Below are positions 1 to 9,396 of a DNA stretch of 64,000 nt, piece by piece. Both the position numbers and the translations under genes were made by a program. A model generated the notes under the pieces. That model ran no database searches. It was not told the origin of the DNA and was given only the letters and a program-made list of their open reading frames with translations. Within the stretch, counting starts at the first letter, position 1. Every line of letters starts with the position of its first letter. The DNA is from Christensenellaceae bacterium (lineage in GTDB: Bacteria; Bacillota; Clostridia; Christensenellales; Aristaeellaceae): the NCBI GenBank assembly GCA_012837835.1, contig DUQK01000045.1, forward strand, positions 25,606 through 89,605, in the 5' to 3' direction.

Positions 1-2549
1 AGAGCCAGCACCCCGACGCTATACTCTTCTACCGCCTTGGGGATTTTTACGAGATGTTCTTTGAGGACGCTATAACAGTATCAAGGGAGCTTGAGCTTAC
101 ATTAACAGGTAAAGAATGCGGCCTTAAGGAGCGCGCGCCCATGGCGGGTGTACCTTGGCACAGCGCGGATAGCTACATAGCAAAGCTTATAGAAAAAGGC
201 TACAAGGTTGCTATATGCGAGCAGGTGGAAGACCCCGCTAAAGCTAAGGGGCTTGTAAAGCGCGAAGTAGTACGTATAATTACCCCCGGCACAGTTACAG
301 ACGCAAATTCGCTTGATGAAAAGCGCAATAATTATTTGTATTCTGTTTTCATGAGCGGAAAACGCGGCGCGCTTGCAGGCGCGGATATTTCAACCGGAGA
401 ATTTTTTGTACGCCCCATAGAAAACGGGCTTGAGGGGCTAAAATCCGTACTAAGCGCGGAAAAACCCGGGGAGATTATAACCTGCGATAAGGATATGCTT
501 TTTAATATTACTTCAAGCCATGTAGAAGAGCTTGATAATAAATACTTCGGTCTTAGAAATGCAAAAAGAGAGCTAATGCAGCAATTTGGCGTGAGTTCAC
601 TTGACAGCATTGGACTTACAGACGATATGCCCTCTCAAATAAAGGCTGCGGGGGCGCTTATATATTACCTTGGAGAAACGCAGAAAATAGCTTTGCCCCA
701 TATAAATAGGATAGAAATATTATCCTCCGGAGATACTATGCCCCTTCCCGAAAACACAAGGCGCAATTTAGAAATTACAGAGGGCATAAGGTCTAGGGGC
801 GTTAAAGGCTCACTCATATGGGTGCTGGATAAAACCCTTACCGCTATGGGTGCAAGGCTTCTGCGCAGCTGGGTTGAGCAGCCCCTTCTTAAAAAAGATG
901 CAATAGTAGAGCGCCTTGAAGCCGTAGGCGAAATAAAGGACGATATCATTCTGCAGCAGGAAGCGGCGGAGATACTAAAACAGGTATACGATATGGAGCG
1001 CCTTCTATCCCGCATATCCTTTGGTACTTTTAACGCAAGGGATTGCCTGTCGCTTCTTCGTTCATTAAATCAGGTTAAACCCATGAGGCAAGTTTTAAGC
1101 CGCGCGCAATCAGGCGGGCTAAAAAAGGCTATGGAGCTTCTTGTTCCTGTGGATGATTTAATTAATCTTATACATACCGCTATAGATGAAGACGCCCCGA
1201 TTTCAATTACAGAGGGCGGCATAATTAAAAAAGGATATAGTGCGGCGCTTGATGAACTTAGATCCGCTTCACTTGAAGGCAGGCAATGGCTGCTGGATCT
1301 TGAAAGTGCGGAGAAAGAAAAAACAGGTATAAAAAGCCTTAAAATACAGTATAACCGCATATTTGGTTACTATATAGAAGTTACTAAAGCTAATTACCAT
1401 TTAGTGCCGGATAGGTACATAAGAAAGCAAACCCTTGCAAATAGCGAGAGGTATATAACTGAAGAGCTTCAGGAGATAGAAGACAAAATTCTAGGCGCAG
1501 ACGAAAAATCTGTACAGCTTGAGTATGATTTGTTTTTACAGATAAGGGACAGTATAAAGGAAGAAATACCCCTTCTTCAAAATATAGCTGAGGGTTTTAA
1601 GCGCATAGACGCTTTTGGTTCCCTCGCGCTTGCGGCGCTTGAATACGGCTATGTGTGTCCTAGTATTAATACAGACGGCATACTTGATATAAAAGCAGGC
1701 AGACACCCCGTAGTTGAGCGCACGCTAAATGACACCACTTTTGTGCCGAATGACGCGTATATGGATGACAATGAATCCACTATGCTAATAGTAACGGGTC
1801 CAAATATGGGAGGCAAATCCACTTATATGCGGCAGGTGGCTTTAATAGTGCTTATGGCGCATATGGGCTCATTCGTGCCTGCGGAATATGCTAATATCCC
1901 CCTTGTAGATAATGTATATACCCGTATAGGCGCGTCGGACGATTTAGCCGGCGGGCAGTCTACATTTATGGTGGAGATGAACGAGCTTAGCTTTATACTA
2001 AGAAACGCTACGGAAAATTCGCTAATAATACTTGATGAAATAGGCAGGGGCATAAGCACGCTGGACGGGCTCTCCATAGCTTGGGCAACTGTTGAATATA
2101 TATGCACAAATAATAAAACAAGGGCTAAAACATTGTTTGCCACCCATTACCATGAATTAAGCGAGCTTGAGGGTAATATGCAGGGGGTTAAAAACCTAAG
2201 CGTTGCAGTAAAAGAGATGGGCGATGAAGCAATATTTCTGCATACAATAGTAAGCGGCGGGGCGGATAAATCCTTCGGGCTGTACGTCGCAAGGCTTGCA
2301 GGTTTGCCAAGGGAACTTATAAATAGGGCAAGGCAGATACAGGCGCGCCTTGAAGCTAACAATATAAGCGCGGGGAGCCTAGCTGCCGGAATTATGGAAA
2401 AGCAGAGAGGCGATAAACAGCTTAGCATAATGGATATAGGCAAGAGCGAGCTTATAGAGGAGCTTGCCAATGTAGATGTTATGAGCATGAACCCTGTTGA
2501 AGCGCTGAATTATCTGTACCTGTTAAAGGAAAAGGCGAGGAAACTATAA
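1..2549 (+). CDS. mutS: DNA mismatch repair ATPase MutS (5' end outside window)
   Basis: Recognises mispaired bases and starts mismatch repair with MutL. The frame is open from base 3 to the window edge, and the first in-window residues (SQHPDAILFYRLGDFYEMF) are the usual MutS N-terminus, so only about the first 10-15 residues are missing. Visible landmarks are the mismatch-contacting F-Y-E in GDFYEMF, Walker A GPNMGGKST at about 1797-1823, the QSTFM ATPase-interface motif, and a Walker B LDEIGRG at about 2029. The motif after Walker B reads GISTLDG where GTSTYDG is usual. The stop TAA shares one base with the mutL start (TAATG), so the two are translationally coupled. Confidence 0.97.
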   Translation, partial: SQHPDAILFYRLGDFYEMFFEDAITVSRELELTLTGKECGLKERAPMAGVPWHSADSYIAKLIEKGYKVAICEQVEDPAKAKGLVKREVVRIITPGTVTDANSLDEKRNNYLYSVFMSGKRGALAGADISTGEFFVRPIENGLEGLKSVLSAEKPGEIITCDKDMLFNITSSHVEELDNKYFGLRNAKRELMQQFGVSSLDSIGLTDDMPSQIKAAGALIYYLGETQKIALPHINRIEILSSGDTMPLPENTRRNLEITEGIRSRGVKGSLIWVLDKTLTAMGARLLRSWVEQPLLKKDAIVERLEAVGEIKDDIILQQEAAEILKQVYDMERLLSRISFGTFNARDCLSLLRSLNQVKPMRQVLSRAQSGGLKKAMELLVPVDDLINLIHTAIDEDAPISITEGGIIKKGYSAALDELRSASLEGRQWLLDLESAEKEKTGIKSLKIQYNRIFGYYIEVTKANYHLVPDRYIRKQTLANSERYITEELQEIEDKILGADEKSVQLEYDLFLQIRDSIKEEIPLLQNIAEGFKRIDAFGSLALAALEYGYVCPSINTDGILDIKAGRHPVVERTLNDTTFVPNDAYMDDNESTMLIVTGPNMGGKSTYMRQVALIVLMAHMGSFVPAEYANIPLVDNVYTRIGASDDLAGGQSTFMVEMNELSFILRNATENSLIILDEIGRGISTLDGLSIAWATVEYICTNNKTRAKTLFATHYHELSELEGNMQGVKNLSVAVKEMGDEAIFLHTIVSGGADKSFGLYVARLAGLPRELINRARQIQARLEANNISAGSLAAGIMEKQRGDKQLSIMDIGKSELIEELANVDVMSMNPVEALNYLYLLKEKARKL

Positions 2550-4357
2550 TGAAATCCATACGCAAATTACCCCAAGATGTAATAGGCAGGATAGCCGCAG
2601 GCGAAGTTGTAGAAAGACCGGAGGCTGTTGTAAAAGAGCTTGTTGAAAACAGCTGCGATGCAGGCGCTACTAGCATAACCGTTGAAATTAAAAGCGGGGG
2701 GCTAGACTATATTAGGGTAATAGACAACGGCTCCGGTATAGCAGAAGAAGATGCAGTAATGGCATTTGAAAAGAACGCCACAAGCAAGCTAAGTAAAGCG
2801 GAACAGCTTTTTAGCCTTAACACACTTGGTTTTAGGGGAGAGGCGCTGCATTCTATTGCGGCTGTGAGTAGAGTTACCCTTTTAAGCCGCACAGAGGAAG
2901 CTCAAAGCGGAATAAGGGTTATTAATACCGGCGGCAATATAGATAGTATAGAAGAATGTGCCTGCGCTAAGGGCACTTCTATTACAGTTGAAGATTTATT
3001 CTTCAATGTACCCGTGCGCAGAGGCTTTATGAAAAAACCCGCAACGGAAGCCGGTTATGTAGCGGATTTAATGCGCCTTATGATACTTGCAAACCCTAGT
3101 ATTTCTTTTAGGTTTAAGCTGGACGGAAAAACCGTGTATTTTAGCTCCGGCGACGGTAAATTAGACAGCGCTTTTATAGCGGTATATGGTATACAGACTT
3201 ATAAACTTATGAAAAAAATATCGTACAATGAAAGTGGTATACTTATAGACGGGCTTATAGGCGTTGGGGAACTTTCAAGGGGCAACAGAAGCCATCAATC
3301 TTTTTTTGTAAATTCCCGTGCTATAAGGAGCGATACTATTTCTTCCGCCATGGAAGATGCCGCAAGGCAAAGGGTTATGATAGGCAGGTTCCCCATATGC
3401 TGTATAAGTATAACTACACCGCTTAACTTTGTAGATGTAAATGTACACCCAAACAAATGGGAGGTTCGCTTTTCAGACGAAAAAAAGCTTAAGGACGCCG
3501 TATACTTTGCGGTAGAGGATGCCCTAAAAGAAGGTATGGCAAGCGCAGAACCCGCTCCTATGTTTTTAGATAGGGAAAGGGCTATGCCAAAGGCGCAAGT
3601 AAAAGAAGTGTACGCAGAGCCTAAACAAAATCACATGCCTTCTAAAAGCAGTACAATAAAACAAAACACATACATGAGCGTGCAAGACCCCGCTTGGAAC
3701 ATGGTAATTGAAAAAGCGCCGGTAGCTCCTGTAAAGCAAGAGCCTATAACAGAAATAAAGCAGGAAACGCTTATAGAAAAAAAAGAAGAAATAATAATAC
3801 ACGGCTCCGCATTCAATACATATATAATATTTGAAGCGGGGGATACCCTATACATATGTGATCAACACGCAATGCACGAGAGAATACTTTTTGAAAGGCT
3901 AACTAAACAGTACGATACAGGCGCTATAAGCCAAATGCTTTTAAGCCCTATTGCTATAAGGCTAACTATAAAACAATACAGCGTATTTCTTGAACATCAG
4001 GCGCTGCTTGCAAGTATAGGCTATGATGCTGAGGACTTTGGCGAGCAGACTATAAGGCTGCACTCAGTACCTGTAATACTTGGCGAGCCTGAAGCTGAGA
4101 GAGGCTTTAGAGATGCCATAGATATGCTTGAAACATCAGGCAATATTTTAGATGATAAAGCGTTTGAAAGCCTGCTTTATAGGGCTTGCCGCTACGCGGT
4201 AAAGGGCGGAGATGAACTTAGTAAAGACGAAATGCGCGCAATGCTTGAAGAAATGATAAATAGAGATTTAATGCCAACCTGCCCGCACGGAAGACCTATA
4301 ATACTTAAGATAAGCCGAAAGGAGCTTGAAAAGCGCTTCGGAAGGATACAGCCTTGA
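2549..4357 (+). CDS. mutL: DNA mismatch repair protein MutL, endonuclease type
   Basis: Couples MutS mismatch recognition to strand incision. The N-terminal GHKL ATPase shows IAAGEVVERP, the DNGSGI motif and TLGFRGEAL. The middle (about residues 340-410) is a charged, variable linker. The C-terminal domain carries DQHAMHERILFE, which fits the metal-binding endonuclease motif DQHA-X2-E-X4-E, plus CPHGRP near the end. The protein should therefore nick DNA itself, as in bacteria without MutH. At 602 residues the length is normal. It overlaps mutS by one base and miaA by four bases. Confidence 0.97.
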   Translation: MKSIRKLPQDVIGRIAAGEVVERPEAVVKELVENSCDAGATSITVEIKSGGLDYIRVIDNGSGIAEEDAVMAFEKNATSKLSKAEQLFSLNTLGFRGEALHSIAAVSRVTLLSRTEEAQSGIRVINTGGNIDSIEECACAKGTSITVEDLFFNVPVRRGFMKKPATEAGYVADLMRLMILANPSISFRFKLDGKTVYFSSGDGKLDSAFIAVYGIQTYKLMKKISYNESGILIDGLIGVGELSRGNRSHQSFFVNSRAIRSDTISSAMEDAARQRVMIGRFPICCISITTPLNFVDVNVHPNKWEVRFSDEKKLKDAVYFAVEDALKEGMASAEPAPMFLDRERAMPKAQVKEVYAEPKQNHMPSKSSTIKQNTYMSVQDPAWNMVIEKAPVAPVKQEPITEIKQETLIEKKEEIIIHGSAFNTYIIFEAGDTLYICDQHAMHERILFERLTKQYDTGAISQMLLSPIAIRLTIKQYSVFLEHQALLASIGYDAEDFGEQTIRLHSVPVILGEPEAERGFRDAIDMLETSGNILDDKAFESLLYRACRYAVKGGDELSKDEMRAMLEEMINRDLMPTCPHGRPIILKISRKELEKRFGRIQP

Positions 4358-5283
4358 AAGAACTGGTAATGGCGATATGCGGCCCCACGGCATCGGGCAA
4401 GAGCCTGCTTTCTATGGCGCTTAATGATTATTTTAACATAGAAATAATAGGCATGGACGCCTTTCAAATATATGAGCGCCTTGATATAGGCACGGCAAAA
4501 CCAAGTAAAGAGGAGCAAGCTCAAGTAAAACACCATATGATAGATATTATCTCCCCGCAGAGCGAATATACCGTTGCGGAGTATAAAATAGACGCAAGCA
4601 GCTGTATAGATTATGTTATTAATAGGGGAAAGCTGCCCGTACTTGTAGGCGGCACGGGCATGTATTTGCGCGCGCTTTCTCTGCCGCTTTCATATGGTGG
4701 CACAGAGGGAGATAGCGATATACGCAAAAAATATGAGGACATGGCAAGCATAAAAGGAAGCCTTTACCTGCATGAACTGCTTAAAAAAAGGGATATAAAA
4801 GCCGCCCAAAAGCTTCATCCAAACGATAAAAGGCGTATAATTCGCGCCCTTGAAGTGCAGGATATAACAGGAAAGCCCTTTTCCTCTCAGAAAATGCCAT
4901 CTTATGATGAGGGAAAATATAATATTATCCCCCTTGCCCTAAAATGGGATAGGGAAATTCTTTATGACAGGATAAACAAAAGGGTGGATATTATGTTTGA
5001 AGAGGGTCTTGCTAACGAAGTAAAGGACTTGCTAGATAGCGGCGTATCCGAATATGCGCAGTCCATGCAGGCAATAGGCTATAAGGAGACAATACCTCTT
5101 TTAAAGGGAGAATGTAGCCTTGAAGAAACGAAAGAGTTAATAAAAACCCGCAGCCGCCAGTACGCAAAAAGACAGCTTACATGGTTCAGAGCGGATAAAA
5201 GAGTTGTGTGGATAGATATGCAGTCAGGCGCGGATAGCGCAATACAGCAGGCTGTAAAACTTATAGAGGAGGCAATAAATTGA
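4354..5283 (+). CDS. miaA: tRNA dimethylallyltransferase MiaA
   Basis: Adds an isopentenyl group to adenosine 37 of tRNAs reading UNN codons. P-loop GPTASGKS lies at about residues 10-17, followed by DAFQIYERLDIGTAKP, GGTGMYL, the QAIGYKE motif and RQYAKRQLTWF near the C-terminus; 309 residues is the usual size. The start is TTG at 4354 inside the mutL stop (TTGA), with GGAAGG about seven bases upstream. An ATG at 4369 would leave almost no residues before the P-loop. The next gene also begins at a TTG overlapping this gene's stop. Confidence 0.95.
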   Translation: MKELVMAICGPTASGKSLLSMALNDYFNIEIIGMDAFQIYERLDIGTAKPSKEEQAQVKHHMIDIISPQSEYTVAEYKIDASSCIDYVINRGKLPVLVGGTGMYLRALSLPLSYGGTEGDSDIRKKYEDMASIKGSLYLHELLKKRDIKAAQKLHPNDKRRIIRALEVQDITGKPFSSQKMPSYDEGKYNIIPLALKWDREILYDRINKRVDIMFEEGLANEVKDLLDSGVSEYAQSMQAIGYKETIPLLKGECSLEETKELIKTRSRQYAKRQLTWFRADKRVVWIDMQSGADSAIQQAVKLIEEAIN

Positions 5284-6521
5284 TAGGGGATATAATAAAG
5301 CAGGCGGAAAAGGACTGCCGGCCCTATTTTGATATTTGCAACAAAAATGCTGAAATATTAACAGAGCGTGTGCTTAATGCCTTTAAAGAGCTGCATATCG
5401 CTCAAAGGCATTTTGCACCTTCAAATGGCTACGGCTATGATGATGTGGCTAGAGATACACTAGAAAAGCTTTACGCCCTAGTATTTGGCGCAGAAGATGC
5501 GCTTGTACGCCCCCATATTACAAGTGGCACGCATGCGCTTTCTCTAGCATTATTTGGTCTGCTTAAATATGGAGATGAACTTATAAGCATCACAGGCAAG
5601 CCTTATGATACCTTGTGTACTGTAATAGATGGGGAAAACACTCCTGGTACTCTTAAAGAAATGGGGGTAAGTTTTAATTCCGTTCCTCTAAAGAACGATA
5701 GTATTGATGTAGAATTATCACTAGAAGCCATTACTCCTAAAACAAAAGTAATAATGATACAAAGAAGCCGCGGATATGCTTGGCGGCGCGCGCTTACAGT
5801 AGATGAAATAAAAAATGTAATTGAAGCAATAAAAAAAGCTGTGCCAAGCGTAATTATATTTATAGACAATTGCTATGGGGAATTTACAGAGTTAGTGGAG
5901 CCAACACATGTAGGCGCAGATGTAATAGCGGGTTCTCTAATTAAAAACCCGGGAGGAGGGCTTGCGCCTACAGGCGGATATATTTTAGGTAAGGCAAAAT
6001 ATATAGAAAATATAGCCCAAAGGCTTACAGCCCCCGGCATAGGCAGGGAAACTGGCAGCTATGAAGCAAGCTACAGACCATTCTATCAGGGCTTTTTTAT
6101 GGCTCCGCATACTGTATCGGAGGCGCTTAAGGTATCTATACTTACGGCTAGGGTAGCTGAGCTATTAGGCTTTAATGTATCCCCTAAATATAAAGATAAA
6201 AGAAGCGACACTATACAGGCTATAGAATTTTCTGATAAGGAAAAACTTATAGCGTTCTGCCAAGGCATACAGTATAGTTCTCCTGTTGATAGCTTTGTTA
6301 CTCCAGAGCCTTGGGCAATGCCCGGCTATACGGACGAAGTTATAATGGCTGCAGGTACATTTGTTGCGGGCTCTTCAATAGAGCTTAGCTGTGATGCCCC
6401 CATACGCCCGCCATATATAGCGTATTTGCAAGGTTCTCTTTCTTACGCTCACGGCAAAATAGCGCTACAAAAAAGCTTTGAGCGTATGCAGGATAAGGGT
6501 TTAATACTTATTACTTGTTAA
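5280..6521 (+). CDS. PLP-dependent methionine gamma-lyase-like protein (YnbB family)
   Basis: Belongs to the fold-type I PLP family annotated as methionine gamma-lyase or aluminium-resistance protein (YnbB-like). GYGYDDVARDTLEKLY, SGTHALSLALFG and the probable PLP lysine in SLIKNPGGGLAPTGG are family hallmarks; 413 residues is normal. The start is TTG at 5280 overlapping the miaA stop, preceded by GAGGAGG. In Clostridium this gene often follows miaA-hfq, but no hfq fits here because the genes overlap. The true substrate is unsettled for the family. It converges on the glycosylase gene with an 11-base overlap. Confidence 0.88.
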   Translation: MIGDIIKQAEKDCRPYFDICNKNAEILTERVLNAFKELHIAQRHFAPSNGYGYDDVARDTLEKLYALVFGAEDALVRPHITSGTHALSLALFGLLKYGDELISITGKPYDTLCTVIDGENTPGTLKEMGVSFNSVPLKNDSIDVELSLEAITPKTKVIMIQRSRGYAWRRALTVDEIKNVIEAIKKAVPSVIIFIDNCYGEFTELVEPTHVGADVIAGSLIKNPGGGLAPTGGYILGKAKYIENIAQRLTAPGIGRETGSYEASYRPFYQGFFMAPHTVSEALKVSILTARVAELLGFNVSPKYKDKRSDTIQAIEFSDKEKLIAFCQGIQYSSPVDSFVTPEPWAMPGYTDEVIMAAGTFVAGSSIELSCDAPIRPPYIAYLQGSLSYAHGKIALQKSFERMQDKGLILITC

Positions 6522-7332
6522 TAAAGTATTTATACTCCTCGCTCTTTCCAAAGTAGAACATATACTGCTGCATAAGCCCCGCAGAGTCTTTATATATGCT
6601 TTCATCAAAATGTCCGTTATATTGCTGCTCTTCAACACGTTTAATCCATACATCTCTTGGGAATATATCCAGCCTGCGGTACGCGAAAAGCATTACACAG
6701 CTCGCAACCTTTATGCCAACCCCGGGGAGTGTGCAAAGCGCGTTTAGCAGTTCATCATTAGGGTAGTTATTTAGTTCATCAAGGTTTAATTTTCCGCTGC
6801 AAATAATATCAGCGGTTTTTTTAACATAAGGCACCCTATATCCAAGCCCGCAGCTTTTAAGCTCTTCATTTGTTGCGGCGGCAAGCTTATAAGGTTCGGG
6901 AAACGCGTAAGGCGCAAGCCCGCCGGTATAAACGCCAAATTTTTCGCAAAGCTTTTCAACGCTGCTTTTTATTGCGGGTATGTTTTTTCTCTGGGATAGT
7001 ATGAAGCTTATTAGCGTTTCCCAAGTATCCTGCCTTAGCATTCTTATGCCTTGGCTGTAATTTTTAGCTGCGTTTAGAAAAAAGTCATCCTTAGGTATTC
7101 TATCGTGGAATACAGAATAATCGCATTCAATATCAAAATAGGGGCTCCATATGTTGTTAAAATCCTCATCACTGCAATAAAAAGTAATGGTGTTGCCCTC
7201 TTGTTTAACTCTAACCGAAATATCTTTATATGCGGCTATGTAGCTTCCGTCCTGCTGCAAATTCATCCTAAAGCACTGACCGCTGTCCGCTGTTTTCTGT
7301 ATACTTATATCATCTCTAGTCAATACTACCAT
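6511..7332 (-). CDS. 8-oxoguanine DNA glycosylase/AP lyase, OGG1 type
   Basis: Base-excision repair enzyme that removes oxidised guanine. The N-terminal half matches the OGG N domain. The C-terminal half has the helix-hairpin-helix-GPD motif LPGVGIKVASC, with the catalytic lysine in the position of human K249, and the essential aspartate in FPRDVWIK, so both glycosylase and lyase activity are expected. A start at 7332 is chosen because AAGGAG lies five to six bases upstream; an in-frame ATG ten codons earlier (7362) lacks such a site. At 273 residues it is slightly short but complete. Confidence 0.9.
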   Translation of the reverse strand: MVVLTRDDISIQKTADSGQCFRMNLQQDGSYIAAYKDISVRVKQEGNTITFYCSDEDFNNIWSPYFDIECDYSVFHDRIPKDDFFLNAAKNYSQGIRMLRQDTWETLISFILSQRKNIPAIKSSVEKLCEKFGVYTGGLAPYAFPEPYKLAAATNEELKSCGLGYRVPYVKKTADIICSGKLNLDELNNYPNDELLNALCTLPGVGIKVASCVMLFAYRRLDIFPRDVWIKRVEEQQYNGHFDESIYKDSAGLMQQYMFYFGKSEEYKYFINK

Positions 7333-7384
7333 AATACTCTCCTTGGCTTTTGATGATATCAATATAAACAGCTATTTGCAAGGC

Positions 7385-7414
7385 TTTACACACATTTTTC
7401 AGATGTGTTATAAT
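7385..7414 (+). promoter_or_regulatory. Vegetative promoter of murA
   Basis: TTTACA at 7385-7390 and a consensus TATAAT at 7409-7414 are separated by 18 bases. They lie about 33 bases before the murA start, with the ribosome site GGGGAGGG at 7431-7438 between them. Confidence 0.8.
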
Positions 7415-7446
7415 AGCCGTTGTATTGCAAGGGGAGGGTATTTTAT

Positions 7447-8712
7447 ATGAATGCATACAGGCTTTCAATAAAGGGCGAGATACCGCTACATGGAGAAACT
7501 TACGTTTCAGGGGGGAAGAACACCTCTCTTGCGGTTTTGCCTGCGGTAATACTATGTGATGAGCCTTGTGTTATAGAAAACCTGCCGGATATAGACGATA
7601 TAAACGTGCTTTACACTATACTCTGCCATCTTGGAGCAAAGGTAGATTATCAGCGCGATAAAAAGCGCATGATTATAGACCCAACAAGTGTAAACTGTAC
7701 CACGGTGCCTTTTAGTTTCACGCAGCAGATGCGCGCCAGCTATTATCTAATGGGCGCGCTTTTTGGGCGCTATGGCGAGGCGTCTGTGGGTTATCCCGGC
7801 GGCTGTGCAATAGGCAGCAGACCCATAGATCAGCATATTAAAGGCTTTTGTCTACTTGGAGCCGAGTTTTTAGAAGAAGGCGGTATGCTCAAACTAAAGG
7901 GAGAACGCAGGGGTTCTATAATAAACTTCGACATGGCTACAGTCGGCGGTACTATAAATGTAATGCTCGCTGCCTGCAAGGCTAAGGGCAATACCGTGCT
8001 TGCAAATGCTGCGAGGGAGCCGCATGTTGTAGACCTTGCGAACTTCCTAAACTCTATGGGAGCTAAAATAAGGGGAGCAGGCACATCTACAATACGCATA
8101 AGGGGCGTGCAAAAGCTTTCTGGCGCAGCATACAGCGTTATTCCGGACCAGATAGAAACAGGCACACTTATGATTGCCGCTGCCGCCACCCGTGGCGATG
8201 TACTTATACGCGGCTGCATACCCACTCATATGGAAGCGCTTACAGCTAAACTTCTTGAAATGGGCGTATTTGTAGACAGTTTTGATGATTGTATACGCGT
8301 ACGCCTTAACAAGGGGCATAGGGCTATACGCATATCCACGCAGGAATACCCCGGTTTCCCAACCGACTTGCAGCAGCCTATGAGCGCCCTGCTTACCAAG
8401 GCTAACGGCAACAGCGAAGTTACTGAGAATATTTTCGATAACCGCTTTAAGCATTTAGATGAAATGCGTCGCATGGGCGCAAAAGTGCATATTTCGGGCA
8501 GAACCGCCTATATAGAGGGCGTTCCGGAACTTCGGGGAGCGCCTGTAAACGCCTGCGATTTAAGGGGCGGGGCTGCGCTTGTAATAGCCGGTCTTATGGC
8601 AAAAGGGATAACGCAGGTATATAACCCGGATTATATACATAGAGGATATGAGCGCTTGGAAGAAAAACTTAGCTCCCTTGGCGCTGACATACGCCTTGAA
8701 AAAACAGAGTAA
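7447..8712 (+). CDS. murA: UDP-N-acetylglucosamine 1-carboxyvinyltransferase MurA
   Basis: Catalyses the first committed step of peptidoglycan synthesis, transferring enolpyruvate from PEP to UDP-GlcNAc in the cytoplasm. GGKNTSLAVLP near the N-terminus corresponds to the Lys-Asn active-site pair. PGGCAIGSRPIDQHIKG carries the fosfomycin-reactive cysteine, and YPGFPTDLQQP holds the catalytic aspartate, so the enzyme should be active. The ATG at 7447 has GGGGAGGG eight bases upstream; the frame's ATG-less extension to 7420 overlaps the promoter. At 421 residues it is full length. A J-domain gene follows after eight bases. Confidence 0.95.
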   Translation: MNAYRLSIKGEIPLHGETYVSGGKNTSLAVLPAVILCDEPCVIENLPDIDDINVLYTILCHLGAKVDYQRDKKRMIIDPTSVNCTTVPFSFTQQMRASYYLMGALFGRYGEASVGYPGGCAIGSRPIDQHIKGFCLLGAEFLEEGGMLKLKGERRGSIINFDMATVGGTINVMLAACKAKGNTVLANAAREPHVVDLANFLNSMGAKIRGAGTSTIRIRGVQKLSGAAYSVIPDQIETGTLMIAAAATRGDVLIRGCIPTHMEALTAKLLEMGVFVDSFDDCIRVRLNKGHRAIRISTQEYPGFPTDLQQPMSALLTKANGNSEVTENIFDNRFKHLDEMRRMGAKVHISGRTAYIEGVPELRGAPVNACDLRGGAALVIAGLMAKGITQVYNPDYIHRGYERLEEKLSSLGADIRLEKTE

Positions 8713-8720
8713 TTTCTGCA

Positions 8721-9266
8721 ATGCAAGATGTATTTGACATACTAGGTATAAAGCCTACGGACGATAAGGAGCGCATACGCACCGCCTATCATAAGCAGGT
8801 AAAAAAATGCCATCCTGATAAGTTTTCTGATGAAGTTAGGCAGAAAAATGCACAGGATAGGCTTATTGAGCTTAATTTAGCTTATGAGCAGGCAATAAAA
8901 TTAGTATCCCGTAAGGATACAAACTATCACAATGTACCCGCTATAAAGGCTAAGAAATTTGCGCTCAACCTCCTTGAAGGCGGGGAAACTGAAAGCGCAC
9001 TGCGCCAGCTACAAAGAGCTGATAGCAAGGACGATGAATGGTACTATATAGAGGGCAAAATAATGATGAGCCTTCGCCAGTATGAAGCTGCGCACAGAAG
9101 CTTTAGAGAAGCTGTAAGGCGCAGCCCTGATAATATGGATTTTAGAGCTGCGGCACTTGAAGCGGCGCTTGCGGTTAAAAAACGTAATAATCCCATCTAC
9201 CGTATCTGGGATGGTATACACGAAATATTCAGGCGTTTTTCCCAAAAAAGGAGGCTGTTCAGATAA
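8721..9266 (+). CDS. J-domain protein with TPR-like C-terminus
   Basis: The first 65 residues are a J domain: DVFDILGIKPTDD start, a basic helix II and the HPD tripeptide (CHPDK) needed to stimulate Hsp70 ATPase. There is no Gly/Phe region or zinc centre, so this is not DnaJ itself. Residues of about 85-150 form helices resembling one or two tetratricopeptide repeats (EWYYIEGKIMMSLRQYEAA, then SFREAVRRSPDN). The C-terminus is very basic. It likely recruits DnaK to a specific client; that client is unknown. It lies eight bases after murA and probably shares its promoter. Confidence 0.8.
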   Translation: MQDVFDILGIKPTDDKERIRTAYHKQVKKCHPDKFSDEVRQKNAQDRLIELNLAYEQAIKLVSRKDTNYHNVPAIKAKKFALNLLEGGETESALRQLQRADSKDDEWYYIEGKIMMSLRQYEAAHRSFREAVRRSPDNMDFRAAALEAALAVKKRNNPIYRIWDGIHEIFRRFSQKRRLFR

Positions 9267-9312
9267 TTCTTTCACAAATTGTGTCAAAAGTTCTACGCGG
9301 CCTTAACATTGC

Positions 9313-9341
9313 TTGACAGAGCATTGCTTTTGGCTTAAAAT
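9313..9341 (+). promoter_or_regulatory. Strong vegetative promoter for the surface-protein gene
   Basis: Perfect TTGACA at 9313-9318, 17-base spacer, TAAAAT at 9336-9341. Transcription should start near 9348, giving a leader of about 50 bases with GGAAGGAGGG at 9381-9390 before the start codon. Confidence 0.85.
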
Positions 9342-9396
9342 GCTACTAACAGATTTTGGAATGATTATGAATTTGCGTTTGGAAGGAGGGACGGGC

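Noticed and set aside
7333..7362. Ten-codon longer start for the DNA glycosylase
   Set aside because: The AAGGAG site lies between the two ATG codons and fits the downstream one.
9313..9396. Longer N-terminus for the surface protein beginning at 9313
   Set aside because: That start lies within the promoter -35 box; the ATG at 9397 has a ribosome site and a proper signal peptide.
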